Origin: CAZLFQ01 sp044229535
GTDB lineage: Bacteria > Pseudomonadota > Alphaproteobacteria > Rickettsiales > Midichloriaceae
DNA length: 64,000 bases
Assembly: GCA_044229535.1 (NCBI GenBank)
Contig: JBGASU010000001.1
Coordinates: 1,178,001-1,242,000 of the forward strand
Direction of reading: 5' to 3'
Positions 1 to 8,449 of the stretch are shown in pieces (position 1 is the stretch's first letter; each line of letters begins with the position of its first letter). The position numbers and the translations under genes are program-made. The notes beneath the pieces were generated by a model. The model was not told the origin of the DNA. It saw only the letters and a program-made list of their open reading frames with translations, and did not search any database.

Positions 1-2
1 AG

Positions 3-1214
3 TCTGAGGCTCTAATTTCTTTATTAGATAAAACAAAAAAAGAAATCGTTGAGGGTAAGCTTTCTTTTAACGATTCATCGAAAGACATATACAATACCTT
101 GGAATCAAGAGTAAAAGAAATCTCTCCTAAGCTTCTGGATGCATACAATATAGCTAGAAATGAGGGCAACCAATTGGCTGGTGATTTGAGGTTGTGGATT
201 AGAGATGCTTACACATCTTTGGATTCAGCAATTCAAAATCTACAAGCAGCACTGATAGATAAATCGGAAGAAAATGTTAAGTCTATTTTTCCAGGTAATT
301 GCCATTCACAACTTACCCAACCAGTCTCTCTAGGTCAGCATTTAATGGCTTATGTAAATATGTTTGGGCGTGAGCGTACAAAAATATCTGAAGCTAGAGC
401 TAGAATGAATGAGTCGCCTTACTCTTCTGGAGAAATTTCTGGGTCATCTTATAATTTAAACAGAGAGATGGTGTCTAGAATATTAAATTTCAACAAAGCA
501 TGTACAAACTCTGTTGATGCAATTTGTTCTAGAGATTTTGCTGTTGAATTCCTATCAATTGCAGCATCTACAGCAGTAAGTTTATCACGACTAGCTGAAG
601 AGTTAGTGCGTTGGCATAGTTCGGAAAGTGATTATATTGAGTTCTCAAATGCGTTTGTGTCTCAAAGCAATGTTATACCTTATAAAAGAGATCCTGAAGC
701 GCTCGAAATGATCAGAGCTAAATCTGGTCGAGTATTCGGTGCATTAATGTCTGTTCTTACCATCACAAAGGCTCTGCCATTGGAATACTCAAGTGATTAT
801 AGAGAGATAACAGAGCCAGTAGTTGATAGTTATGATACAATTTTGAACTGTGCAAATACAATGGCGGCAATTGTTGCTGACTTTACAACCAATCGTAAAA
901 AAATGAAAGAAGCTGCAAGCCATAGCTTCTCCACAACAATAGATTTAGTTGAGTGGCTAGTGCAAAACACAGCCTCAAGCTTGTCGCAAGCCCAAGCTAC
1001 ATCACGTAAAATTGTTGAGTATGCTATTGAAAAAGGTAAAAAACTTTCTCTTCTTGAAATTAAAGAATTACAAAAATTTGACTCAAAAATTACCGAAGAT
1101 ATATACAGAGTACTTATCCCTTCTAGAGCAATGATCGCAAGAAGAAGTGGTAATGGCTCAAATCCTGTTCAAATAAGAAAGTCTATTAGAGTAGCAAGAA
1201 GAAAGTTTTTATAA
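3..1214 (+). CDS. argH: Argininosuccinate lyase-like protein, degenerate active site (5' end outside window)
   Basis: The reading frame is open from base 3, so the gene begins upstream of the window; the TTG at 99 is only an internal codon. The 403 visible residues align through most of the ArgH (fumarase/aspartase superfamily) fold, including DLRLW, TQPVSLGQHLMAYVNMFGRE, SRDFAVEFLS, LSRLAEELV and the C-terminal ELQKF domain. ArgH splits argininosuccinate into arginine and fumarate. Key motifs are eroded. The HTARSRND site (147-170) reads NIARNEGN. The signature GSSxMPxKxN (663-692) reads QSNVIPYKRD, keeping only the first Ser, Pro and Lys. The catalytic His of the TH loop is kept in CHSQLTQPV. 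It may be a pseudoenzyme or a gene decaying without stop codons. No argG lies nearby. Family assignment is firm; activity is doubtful. Confidence 0.85.
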   Translation, partial: SEALISLLDKTKKEIVEGKLSFNDSSKDIYNTLESRVKEISPKLLDAYNIARNEGNQLAGDLRLWIRDAYTSLDSAIQNLQAALIDKSEENVKSIFPGNCHSQLTQPVSLGQHLMAYVNMFGRERTKISEARARMNESPYSSGEISGSSYNLNREMVSRILNFNKACTNSVDAICSRDFAVEFLSIAASTAVSLSRLAEELVRWHSSESDYIEFSNAFVSQSNVIPYKRDPEALEMIRAKSGRVFGALMSVLTITKALPLEYSSDYREITEPVVDSYDTILNCANTMAAIVADFTTNRKKMKEAASHSFSTTIDLVEWLVQNTASSLSQAQATSRKIVEYAIEKGKKLSLLEIKELQKFDSKITEDIYRVLIPSRAMIARRSGNGSNPVQIRKSIRVARRKFL

Positions 1215-1237
1215 TACAGATGTTTAAGCTTTTATTG

Positions 1238-1266
1238 AAAGAGCCTCAGTATGAGGCTCTTTTTTT
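1238..1266 (+). terminator. Rho-independent terminator after the argH-like gene
   Basis: GAGCCTCA (1241-1248) pairs with TGAGGCTC (1252-1259) around a 3-base loop, extended by AAA/TTT, and runs into seven or more T. It lies 24 bases after the stop codon at 1214. Confidence 0.9.
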
Positions 1267-1291
1267 ATTAAAACATGTTTTTTTATTCACC

Positions 1292-1319
1292 TTGAAATTA
1301 CTTATTTATTAAGTATTTT
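1292..1319 (+). promoter_or_regulatory. Possible sigma70 promoter of the porin gene
   Basis: TTGAAA (1292-1297) and TATTTT (1314-1319) are separated by 16 bases and lie just after the previous terminator. ACTTA-N5-TAAGT (1300-1314) forms an inverted repeat inside the spacer and could be an operator, but short AT-rich repeats arise easily by chance here. Confidence 0.45.
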
Positions 1320-1345
1320 GGGTGTTCAAATAACTCAGGTACAAC

Positions 1346-2686
1346 ATGAAGAAATTAATTTTAGCAACAACCTTGATGGTATTGCCAGTTTTGGCAAATG
1401 CAGCTGAAGCACCTAAAGTGAAGTTAGGTGGGCGTATGGATACTATGGCTGGATATGTAAAGCAGAAAGACATTTATCTTACAACAAACCCGGCGTTGCC
1501 AATTAATAGAACTCATAGTGGTGCAATCATTAATGATACAACTCTTGATGTAAATATTGATGGTATATCAAATCAAGGGTTTAAATATGGTGGCTTAATA
1601 AGGCTTCATGCGGATGCATCTGATGCCACCAATAAAGAAACAACATTTGGTGATAAAACGATGTTTTATATCCAACATGATAAGATCGGCCGTTTTGAAG
1701 CAGGAAACACTCCTGGGGCTGGGGGGCTGTTTGAGATGGATTTGACATTTTTTAATCGTGGCTCTTGGGGTGTTGATGGCTTTTGGTCACAGTGGGTGAC
1801 AGATAGAACCTATAGAGTTACCAATTTGGCTAATAAAGCAAATTTCGGAGCTAATGATGATACAAAAAAAGTAAGAGATGCCCTTAGAGGCTTTAATACT
1901 AGAGGTTTGGAGTTTGTAGTTTCTCCAAATTTGCCTTCAAACTATTCGGGTCATTACTATTCTGATGCGCCAAAAGCATCGTTTTTTACTAAGCCAATAT
2001 CTCAGTTGACATTAGGTGTGAGCTATATTCCTGATATGGATAGTACTGGTTCAATTTCAGGTCAGGCTCCAAGATCTAAAGGTCCAGTTTTTGATTCTAC
2101 GAGAACTTCTAATCCCGCAACATTCAGAGAAATTATAAGCGGTGGTGGAATTTTGGAACTTGACCCTTCTAAAGAATTAAAAATCAAGACAAGTTTGGTA
2201 GGTGAAGTTGGTAGTGCAAAGCTTTCTGCACTTAATGACTTAAGAGCAATGGAGGCGGGATTATTATTTGTAATAAAAGAAAAAATCCGTCTTGGAGGTA
2301 CTTATGGAAACTGGGGTAAGTCTTTAACACTTAAAAACAAAATTGCAGGTACTAAACAAAAAGCAGAATATTGGACTTTAGGTGCTGGTTATGAATATGA
2401 AAAAATTGGAGCATCATTAACTTATATGCAAAGTGAGAAGGCTGGTGGTGTTGAAGCTTTGAAAACAAATACGGGCATAGCGCTTGTAACGCCAACTATT
2501 TTAGCAAACAGTGATTTAAGTGATTTCCGCACAAATAGACTAAGAAACATTGTATTGGACGTTGACTATAAATTAGCTCCTGGTTTCTTGCCGTATGTTG
2601 GCATATCTAGTTTTGAATTCAAAGAATCAACTGGTGGCAAAGATAAAGGATTTGTATTAATGGGTGGTACAAGATTGCTGTTCTAA
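1346..2686 (+). CDS. Outer-membrane porin
   Basis: A 446-residue protein with a clear Sec signal peptide (MKKLILATTLMVLPVLANA, cleaved before AEAPKV). The mature part is rich in Gly and aromatic beta-strand patterns such as VKLGGRMDTMAGYV and YEKIGASLTYM, and ends in Phe (GGTRLLF), the usual BAM recognition end of outer-membrane barrels. The size and layout fit a Gram-negative general porin, probably a 16-strand trimer for small solutes. It is monocistronic: flanked by a terminator on each side with its own likely promoter. An AGGT stands about 8 bases before the ATG. The specificity cannot be read from sequence. As a surface protein it is a likely major antigen or host-contact protein. Confidence 0.8.
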   Translation: MKKLILATTLMVLPVLANAAEAPKVKLGGRMDTMAGYVKQKDIYLTTNPALPINRTHSGAIINDTTLDVNIDGISNQGFKYGGLIRLHADASDATNKETTFGDKTMFYIQHDKIGRFEAGNTPGAGGLFEMDLTFFNRGSWGVDGFWSQWVTDRTYRVTNLANKANFGANDDTKKVRDALRGFNTRGLEFVVSPNLPSNYSGHYYSDAPKASFFTKPISQLTLGVSYIPDMDSTGSISGQAPRSKGPVFDSTRTSNPATFREIISGGGILELDPSKELKIKTSLVGEVGSAKLSALNDLRAMEAGLLFVIKEKIRLGGTYGNWGKSLTLKNKIAGTKQKAEYWTLGAGYEYEKIGASLTYMQSEKAGGVEALKTNTGIALVTPTILANSDLSDFRTNRLRNIVLDVDYKLAPGFLPYVGISSFEFKESTGGKDKGFVLMGGTRLLF

Positions 2687-2715
2687 TTGACTATATACCT
2701 TATAAAAGGTATAAG
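2687..2715 (+). promoter_or_regulatory. Sigma70-like promoter with palindrome, overlapping the porin terminator
   Basis: TTGACT (2687-2692), a 17-base spacer and TATAAG (2710-2715) give a good promoter starting one base after the porin stop codon. The spacer holds a perfect inverted repeat TATACCTT-N4-AAGGTATA (2694-2713), a candidate operator. Transcription would begin near 2722, inside the porin terminator hairpin, giving a leader of about 25 bases for the lipoprotein gene at 2747. Confidence 0.55.
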
Positions 2716-2744
2716 AGGATGTGAAAAACACATCCTCTTTTTTT
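2713..2744 (+). terminator. Rho-independent terminator of the porin gene
   Basis: AAGAGGATGTG (2713-2723) pairs with CACATCCTCTT (2729-2739) around a 5-base A loop and ends in seven or more T. The T tract ends three bases before the ATG of the next gene. Confidence 0.88.
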
Positions 2745-2746
2745 AT

Positions 2747-3256
2747 ATGCTAAGGAATTCAATTCTTGTTTTGTCTCTATTATTACTATCATCTTGCGGG
2801 ATGTTTAAGGGAGGAGATCCGGACGAAACCTATCCTAAGTCAAGGGCGCAAGTTGAAGAGGAGAGAATTGGAAAACTTACAGGGGAAGAAGGATTCGTGG
2901 TTGTAGGTGGTAAGAAAAAATCTGCTGCAACTGAGGGGATTAATGTTAATGGATACCTTTGGAGGGCAACTCTTGATACTGTGTATTTTATGCCTCTGAT
3001 ATCTGCTGATCCATTTGGCGGAACAATACTCACAGATTGGTATAAATCTTCTAGCTCTACAAAAGAAAGGTATAAATTAAATATATTTATCACTGGTACA
3101 GAACTTAGATCTGATGCGATTAAAGTCGCGGCATTTAAGCAAAAACTTTCTGGTAGCAATTGGATTGATGCGAATACAGATGCAAAAATCGCACAAGAAA
3201 TTGAAGACAAAATTTTACTTCGTGCCAGAGAGTTGAAATACGCTGCGGGTAACTAA
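2747..3256 (+). CDS. DUF3576 lipoprotein
   Basis: The start at ATG 2747 gives a lipoprotein signal MLRNSILVLSLLLLSSCG with lipobox LSSC, so the mature protein would be lipidated at Cys. The open frame reaches back to a TTG at 2687, but that TTG is the -35 box and the upstream stretch is the porin terminator, so it is rejected as start. The body (NGYLWRATLDTVYFMPL, SADPFGGTILTDWY, DAIKVAAFKQ) matches the alphaproteobacterial DUF3576 family, thought to be an envelope lipoprotein of unknown role. No Shine-Dalgarno is visible before the ATG, because the terminator T tract is there. The next gene follows after 3 bases. Confidence 0.82.
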   Translation: MLRNSILVLSLLLLSSCGMFKGGDPDETYPKSRAQVEEERIGKLTGEEGFVVVGGKKKSAATEGINVNGYLWRATLDTVYFMPLISADPFGGTILTDWYKSSSSTKERYKLNIFITGTELRSDAIKVAAFKQKLSGSNWIDANTDAKIAQEIEDKILLRARELKYAAGN

Positions 3257-3259
3257 AAT

Positions 3260-3829
3260 ATGAAAGTTTCTGTGGCGCAAGTTGTAGAAGCAGATAACCC
3301 AGAAACGATAGTCAGATCTTTTATAGAAAAAGTGGAACAGAATTGTAATTTTGCTCCAGCTGTTGGCGAGTTTTTTGAAGCATATGTGGATATACTAGTT
3401 GATGACCGTAAAGAGAAGCTGTCAAATAAAGCGTTAACGGCAATAAACTTGTTTGTTTCTAATGAAAAATTGGCTTCTTGCATTCGGTTATCGCCAAAAT
3501 TAATCGAGAAAGTTTTAGCAGCCGATGCAAATTTAGCAGTTAGCACTTTTTCTGTTGAGTTAAATTATCTTTTTAAAAGCTTGATGAATTTGTGCAAATC
3601 TACAAACCAATCAGTACTGCATTTATTAACATCAAGCTACAAAGTTGATCTGTTATTACAGACTTTAGAAATGGCAGATAGTAGCTCTGAATTCAAAAAG
3701 GCGCTATGGGTTGCAGATGGTAGAGGTTGTACAGCTCTTGATGTGGCGAAATCATTGTTAGAAATAAAGCCATACCATGCTGCTGCCATGGCTGCTGCAC
3801 TCAGATCATTCTCAAAGAATATTTCTTGA
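3260..3829 (+). CDS. Hypothetical helical protein
   Basis: A 189-residue protein, almost wholly predicted alpha-helix, with no signal peptide or membrane segment. The C-terminal part (DGRGCTALDVAKSLLE) resembles the second half of an ankyrin repeat, but no tandem copies are seen, so this is only a hint. The start lies 3 bases after the DUF3576 lipoprotein stop, so the two are probably co-transcribed. I do not recognise the family. Confidence 0.65.
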   Translation: MKVSVAQVVEADNPETIVRSFIEKVEQNCNFAPAVGEFFEAYVDILVDDRKEKLSNKALTAINLFVSNEKLASCIRLSPKLIEKVLAADANLAVSTFSVELNYLFKSLMNLCKSTNQSVLHLLTSSYKVDLLLQTLEMADSSSEFKKALWVADGRGCTALDVAKSLLEIKPYHAAAMAAALRSFSKNIS

Positions 3830-3886
3830 GCTTTGGATATATTTCCTAGAGTATAGGTTCTATAGAAATTAAGATTATCAAATAAA

Positions 3887-4936
3887 ATGCAGAAAATTGA
3901 TAAAACTGTTTTATATGTTTTTTTGACTCTAGTTGGAGTGAGCTATTTCTTATATTTAGTAAATGATATACTTACCCCTTTCATAGTGGCACTTGTGTTT
4001 TCATATTTTTTAGCACCAGTTGTGTTAAGATTTGAGCGCTTAAAATTTCCTCGAAGCATTGGGACACTCATCAGTATTGCTTCTTTATTCATGGTAGTTA
4101 TATTTTTATCTTTTACTTTGATACCTGTGATTTATAAGCAAAGTTTGGTGCTGATTGAAAGAATTTCAGCACATGGTTCCGAGATTAAAGTTTTCTCAGC
4201 AGGTACATTGGCTAAGCTCAAAACTATTGACCCTAATTTGGTAGAAAAAGCGGAGAACTCTTTAAGTGATTTTTCTGGCAACATCCTTTCATTTGTTGGA
4301 CATGTTCTTGCTAATATTTTTCTTTCTGGAATCCTTGCGGTTAATATTCTGGCAATTATTTTTATTACCCCGATCGTTACTTTTTATATGCTGCTGAGCT
4401 GGGAATCTTTCACAAGCTCTTGTCAGAATCTGATTCCAAAAAAGCATAGAACTACTGCAAGGAAATTAATTGGCGAAATTAATACAACGATGTCGGGATA
4501 TTTGCGTGGGCAATCGCTAGTATGTTTTATATTAGGAATATATTATGCGATTGGTTTGTCACTGATCGGGGTTGAATCTGGCATGGCTCTTGGCTTTATA
4601 AGCGGGCTCTTAGTTTTTGTACCATATGCAGGGGCTATATTTAGCGCAGTGCTTTGTATAATTATTACGGCTATTCAATTTGGTGAACTCAGTGTTGTGC
4701 TCATCGTTGCGGGTCTTTTTGGGTTGGGACAGGTTATAGAAGGAAATTTCCTCACGCCAAAATTAATTGGTAAAAGTGTAGGTCTAAATCCTGTATGGAT
4801 AATATTTGGTTTATTTTCTGGTGGAGCGATAATGGGTTTTATTGGTGTTTTAGTAGCTCTCCCCTTGACGGCAGTGATTGGAGTGATTATAAGATTTGCA
4901 CTATCGAGATACAAAGAAAGTAAATTTTATAATTAG
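3887..4936 (+). CDS. AI-2E family (PerM-type) permease
   Basis: A 349-residue integral membrane protein with about eight hydrophobic segments. It starts with a pair of helices (YVFLTLVGVSYFLYLV, FIVALVFSYFLAPVVL), has a central soluble stretch near residues 95-140, and ends with the conserved block EGNFLTPKLIGKSVGLNPVWIIFGLFSGG typical of the UPF0118/AI-2E transporter family. Members have been linked to Na+/H+ exchange or autoinducer export, and the substrate is not predictable. The gapR-like gene follows after 8 bases and is probably in the same operon. Confidence 0.85.
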   Translation: MQKIDKTVLYVFLTLVGVSYFLYLVNDILTPFIVALVFSYFLAPVVLRFERLKFPRSIGTLISIASLFMVVIFLSFTLIPVIYKQSLVLIERISAHGSEIKVFSAGTLAKLKTIDPNLVEKAENSLSDFSGNILSFVGHVLANIFLSGILAVNILAIIFITPIVTFYMLLSWESFTSSCQNLIPKKHRTTARKLIGEINTTMSGYLRGQSLVCFILGIYYAIGLSLIGVESGMALGFISGLLVFVPYAGAIFSAVLCIIITAIQFGELSVVLIVAGLFGLGQVIEGNFLTPKLIGKSVGLNPVWIIFGLFSGGAIMGFIGVLVALPLTAVIGVIIRFALSRYKESKFYN

Positions 4937-4944
4937 GAGTACCT

Positions 4945-5211
4945 ATGGTTAATGTTGGTGGTGTTGCAGGCGATGCGCTGAAACAATATATAGAAAAAAT
5001 AGAAAGATTGGAAAGAGAAAAAGCCGAAGTTTCTGAGCAGATCCGTGAAGTTTTTGCAGAAGCAAAAGGCAATGGTTTCGAACCGAAAGTTATACGCCAA
5101 ATAGTCAAAGAACGTAAGATGGATCAAGACGAGTTAGATGAGCAGGAGACTTTATTGATTATGTACAAACGTGCTTTAGGGATGCTTCCAGATTTAGATA
5201 AAGCTGCGTAA
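4945..5211 (+). CDS. gapR: GapR family (DUF2312) DNA-binding protein
   Basis: An 88-residue protein matching the GapR/DUF2312 family over its full length: GDALKQYIEKIERLEREK, EQIREVFAEAKGNGFEPKVIRQIVKERK and DELDEQETLLIMYKRALG. In Caulobacter GapR is an essential nucleoid-associated protein that clamps overtwisted DNA ahead of polymerases and stimulates topoisomerases. The N-terminal long helix and the conserved basic residues in the middle are present. A Shine-Dalgarno-like AGGAG stands before the ATG. A strong terminator follows at 5225. Confidence 0.9.
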   Translation: MVNVGGVAGDALKQYIEKIERLEREKAEVSEQIREVFAEAKGNGFEPKVIRQIVKERKMDQDELDEQETLLIMYKRALGMLPDLDKAA

Positions 5212-5224
5212 GGATGATATTTAT

Positions 5225-5266
5225 AAAAAAGGCCGCTGATCTATAAGATTCAGCGGCCTTTTTTGT
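5225..5266. terminator. Bidirectional terminator between gapR and the cyclophilin gene
   Basis: GGCCGCTGA (5231-5239) pairs with TCAGCGGCC (5250-5258). It has an A run on the left and a T run on the right, so it can stop both the rightward gapR transcript and the leftward cyclophilin transcript. Confidence 0.92.
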
Positions 5267-5276
5267 TAGATTTTAG

Positions 5277-5837
5277 CTATTTCCCAGCTGTTTTATTGGC
5301 ATCCGCCATTACAGCAACATTCAGCATTTTATCTGGGGTAGATACAGATCCATTATCGTTACGATCACCTTTTTTGATCTTGTCAACAAACTCCATACCT
5401 TTCACTACTTTGCCAAAAGCTGTGTATTGCCCATCTAGGTGAGGAGCATCAGCGAGCATGATAAAAAATTGGCTATTAGCGCTATTTGGGTTTGCAGATC
5501 GCGCCATTGATACAACGCCTTTAACATGCTTCACATCGTTAAACTCCGCCTTTAGATCTGGCTTTTTACTGCCACCCATACCAGTGCCCGTAGGGTCACC
5601 TGTTTGTGCCATAAAGCCGTCTATAACGCGATGGAAAACTATGTTGTTATAGAACCCTTCGCGAGCTAGTTCTTTGATTCTTTTTACATGTTCAGGGGCT
5701 TTTTCTGGATATAATTCGACAACTACATCCCCGTCTTTTAGTTTGATAATTAGAGTGTTTTCAGGATCTTGAACCTGAGCATAAGATAAATTCATAGCAA
5801 GCATAGTAATAATAAAAGATTTAAAAATTTTGTTCAT
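5277..5837 (-). CDS. ppiA: Periplasmic cyclophilin-type peptidyl-prolyl isomerase
   Basis: A 186-residue protein with an N-terminal signal peptide (MNKIFKSFIITMLAMNLSYA) followed by a cyclophilin domain. The active-site blocks are present: FHRVIDGFMAQTGDPTGTGMGG (catalytic Arg in FHR), SMARSANPNSANSQFFIML and LDGQYTAFGKVVKGM. It catalyses cis-trans isomerisation of Xaa-Pro bonds, here in periplasmic folding. It is the short bacterial form without the longer loops of eukaryotic cyclophilins. It stands alone, convergent to gapR and divergent from mrcA. Confidence 0.92.
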   Translation of the reverse strand: MNKIFKSFIITMLAMNLSYAQVQDPENTLIIKLKDGDVVVELYPEKAPEHVKRIKELAREGFYNNIVFHRVIDGFMAQTGDPTGTGMGGSKKPDLKAEFNDVKHVKGVVSMARSANPNSANSQFFIMLADAPHLDGQYTAFGKVVKGMEFVDKIKKGDRNDNGSVSTPDKMLNVAVMADANKTAGK

Positions 5838-5982
5838 ATTGGATTTGGTTAAATTGAACTATCCAATATCTTTTACACTTGTTAGCAAAAACTGCAACAG
5901 TTTTTCCCATTAGGCGGAATTATTCAATTCCATAACTTTGATAAATATGATACTTTATATGGAGTTTTTTTAATGTGGTTAT

Positions 5983-8448
5983 ATGCTTCAATCGATAACA
6001 AAAACAGTTGGTTTCTGGCTCTCCATACTTATGGTAGGAGTGATATTAGTGGGGCTATTTATACTGCCTGTCTTTATGTATTTTAGTAAAGATCTCCCAG
6101 ATTATAACCAACTTGCTGAGTATGACCCGCCTACAATTTCAAGAGTATATTCTGCGGACGGCGAGCTTATGGTAGAGCTTGCTAAAGAGAGGAGAATTTT
6201 TAGAAAAATTGATGAAATACCGCAATTGGTAGTTGATGCATTTTTGGCTGCAGAAGACCAAAATTACTATGACCATCCTGGTATTGATATTACGAGTATA
6301 ATTAGAGCGGCTTTTCAAAATGCTAGTAACGTTGGTAGCGATAAAAATCCTGTAGGGGGATCAACAATAACGCAACAGGTTGTGAAAAATTTCCTTCTTA
6401 CTAACGAGAGATCTTTCAGTAGGAAAATTAAAGAAGCGATATTAGCTTATAGGATTAATAAAGTTTACTCAAAAGATAGAATTTTAGAATTATATTTAAA
6501 CCAAATATATCTTGGAAATGGTTCTTATGGTGTAACTTCAGCAGCATTAAATTATTTTAATAAAGATCTTGATGATGTAACTTTAGAAGAAGCAGCCCTG
6601 CTTGCAGCTCTTCCAAAAGCTCCATCACTTTTAGATCCTACTAGAAATCCAGAAAAGGCAAGAATGCGTCGTGATTGGGTGCTAGATAGAATGTATGAGG
6701 AAAATTTTATAAAGCAAACTCAGAGTAAAAAAGCAAAAGCTACTCCAATTAAACTTACTCCGAGGTTCGAGTACTCAATCTTAGATAATGGTTATTATAC
6801 GGAAAGTGTTCGCTTAGAACTGATCAATATGTATGGAGAGGATAGAGTTTATCAAGATGGTATAACAGCGCATACTAATCTTGATAAAAGGTTGCAAAAA
6901 TTTGCTGATGATGCTCTTAGGCAAGGTTTAATAGAATATGATCGTCGACATGGATATAAAGGGCCAGCGACAAATTTAAAATTTAAAGGTGATGAATGGA
7001 AAAAGCTTATTAAAGATTTTGAAGCAGATCCTGCATCATCTACAGCTGGCTGGAAAGTAGCAATAGTTTTATCTGCTGCTCCTGATCAAGTTCAAATAGG
7101 TTTAAAAGATGGAAGTAAAAGCTATATACCTCTCTCCAAATTAACTTGGGCAAGGAAAAGATTGGATAAGCAGTATGTAGGAAAGAAAGTTGAATCTGCT
7201 AAAGATGTTTTGAAACAAGGTGATGTTGTATATGTAAGTGCAGACTCTGAAGGTAAAGGATATTCATTAGAACAAGTTCCAGATGCTAATGGAGCGTTGG
7301 TAGCAATGCAACCTAAAACAGGCAAAGTTGTGGCTATGGTCGGTGGATTTAGTTTTAGAGAAAGTAAATATAATCGTGCTATTCAAGCGGTAAGACAGCC
7401 TGGTTCCACATTTAAACCATTTGTGTATTTAGCTGCATTGGAGAAAGGTTTTTCTCCGAATTCTATAGTAAAAGATGAGCCAATATCTATATCGCAAGGT
7501 CCAGGGATGCCAGCATGGACTCCAAAAAATTTTGAAGGGAGTTTCCTAGGTGAGATAACTCTTCGTAAGGCATTAGAAAAGTCTCGAAATTTGGCAACTG
7601 TACATTTACTCACGGCTGTGGGTTTAGATAAGGTTAGAGAAGTTTCAACTAGAATGAAAATTTATGAAAATCCACCAAAAATATATTCTATGGCTTTAGG
7701 GGCGCATGAATCTACTTTAATGCAAATGACAAGTGCATACGCTTCGTTTGCAAGTGGGGGTATGAGAGTAGAACCAAAGCTTATAGATCGTGTGCAAGAT
7801 AGAAAGGGTAGATTGATTTTTGGAACAGACTTGCGCAACTGTCATGGTTGTAATGCTGAAGCCGAAAATTTAAACCTCAAGACTTACGAAATACCTAATT
7901 TAAAGTATACAACATCATATGTAATTGATCCGGCAATTAACTACCAGATGGTGTCAATTTTAGAAGGTGTGGTTCAGCGCGGAACAGCCGTGCGTGCTAA
8001 GCAAATTGGGAAAGCTGTAGCTGGCAAAACAGGGACTAGTAATGATAGTAATGATACTTGGTTCATTGGTTTCTCTCCCGATTTAGTGTGTGGGATTTAT
8101 GTTGGCTACGATCAGCCAAAATCTTTAGGAGGCAAAGAGAGTGGTGCTACAGTTGCATTGCCTATCTTTGTGAATTTCATGACGAATGCGTTGTCAGAAA
8201 TGCCTAATAAAGAATTTGAAGTTCCTGCAGGTATTGAATTTGTTAAAATTGATCATAACACTGGTAAAACGCCAGGTGTATTTTCTAATGAAAAAACAAT
8301 AGTAAGTGAGCCAATGCGTCAGAGTGACTTAGAAGTCTTTAAGTCACAAGCTCCAGAGGTACAATCTTTGGAAAATACTGAAACTCCAGAGTTAGGATCG
8401 ATTAATAAAACTGAGCAGGAGCAACCTGCTGTTGGAGGAGTGTATTAG
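5983..8448 (+). CDS. mrcA: Penicillin-binding protein 1A (bifunctional transglycosylase/transpeptidase)
   Basis: An 821-residue class A PBP. It has a short cytosolic tail, one membrane anchor (residues about 10-32), then the glycosyltransferase GT51 domain with EDQNYYDHPGID (catalytic Glu) and GGSTITQQVVKN. An OB-like linker domain follows, then the transpeptidase with Ser in STFKPF, SRN in KSRNLATV and KTGTSNDSNDTWF. It polymerises and crosslinks peptidoglycan, so this organism makes a wall; DapA, DacF and this gene agree. ATG 5983 is the only sensible in-frame start because a TAA sits at 5971. The GGAG at 5961 is 18 bases away and fits better the out-of-frame ATG at 5973. Confidence 0.95.
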   Translation: MLQSITKTVGFWLSILMVGVILVGLFILPVFMYFSKDLPDYNQLAEYDPPTISRVYSADGELMVELAKERRIFRKIDEIPQLVVDAFLAAEDQNYYDHPGIDITSIIRAAFQNASNVGSDKNPVGGSTITQQVVKNFLLTNERSFSRKIKEAILAYRINKVYSKDRILELYLNQIYLGNGSYGVTSAALNYFNKDLDDVTLEEAALLAALPKAPSLLDPTRNPEKARMRRDWVLDRMYEENFIKQTQSKKAKATPIKLTPRFEYSILDNGYYTESVRLELINMYGEDRVYQDGITAHTNLDKRLQKFADDALRQGLIEYDRRHGYKGPATNLKFKGDEWKKLIKDFEADPASSTAGWKVAIVLSAAPDQVQIGLKDGSKSYIPLSKLTWARKRLDKQYVGKKVESAKDVLKQGDVVYVSADSEGKGYSLEQVPDANGALVAMQPKTGKVVAMVGGFSFRESKYNRAIQAVRQPGSTFKPFVYLAALEKGFSPNSIVKDEPISISQGPGMPAWTPKNFEGSFLGEITLRKALEKSRNLATVHLLTAVGLDKVREVSTRMKIYENPPKIYSMALGAHESTLMQMTSAYASFASGGMRVEPKLIDRVQDRKGRLIFGTDLRNCHGCNAEAENLNLKTYEIPNLKYTTSYVIDPAINYQMVSILEGVVQRGTAVRAKQIGKAVAGKTGTSNDSNDTWFIGFSPDLVCGIYVGYDQPKSLGGKESGATVALPIFVNFMTNALSEMPNKEFEVPAGIEFVKIDHNTGKTPGVFSNEKTIVSEPMRQSDLEVFKSQAPEVQSLENTETPELGSINKTEQEQPAVGGVY

Positions 8449-8449
8449 T

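Noticed and set aside
2830..3210. 126-codon minus-strand frame inside the DUF3576 gene
   Set aside because: The plus strand carries the recognised lipoprotein family; the other frame has no start signals.
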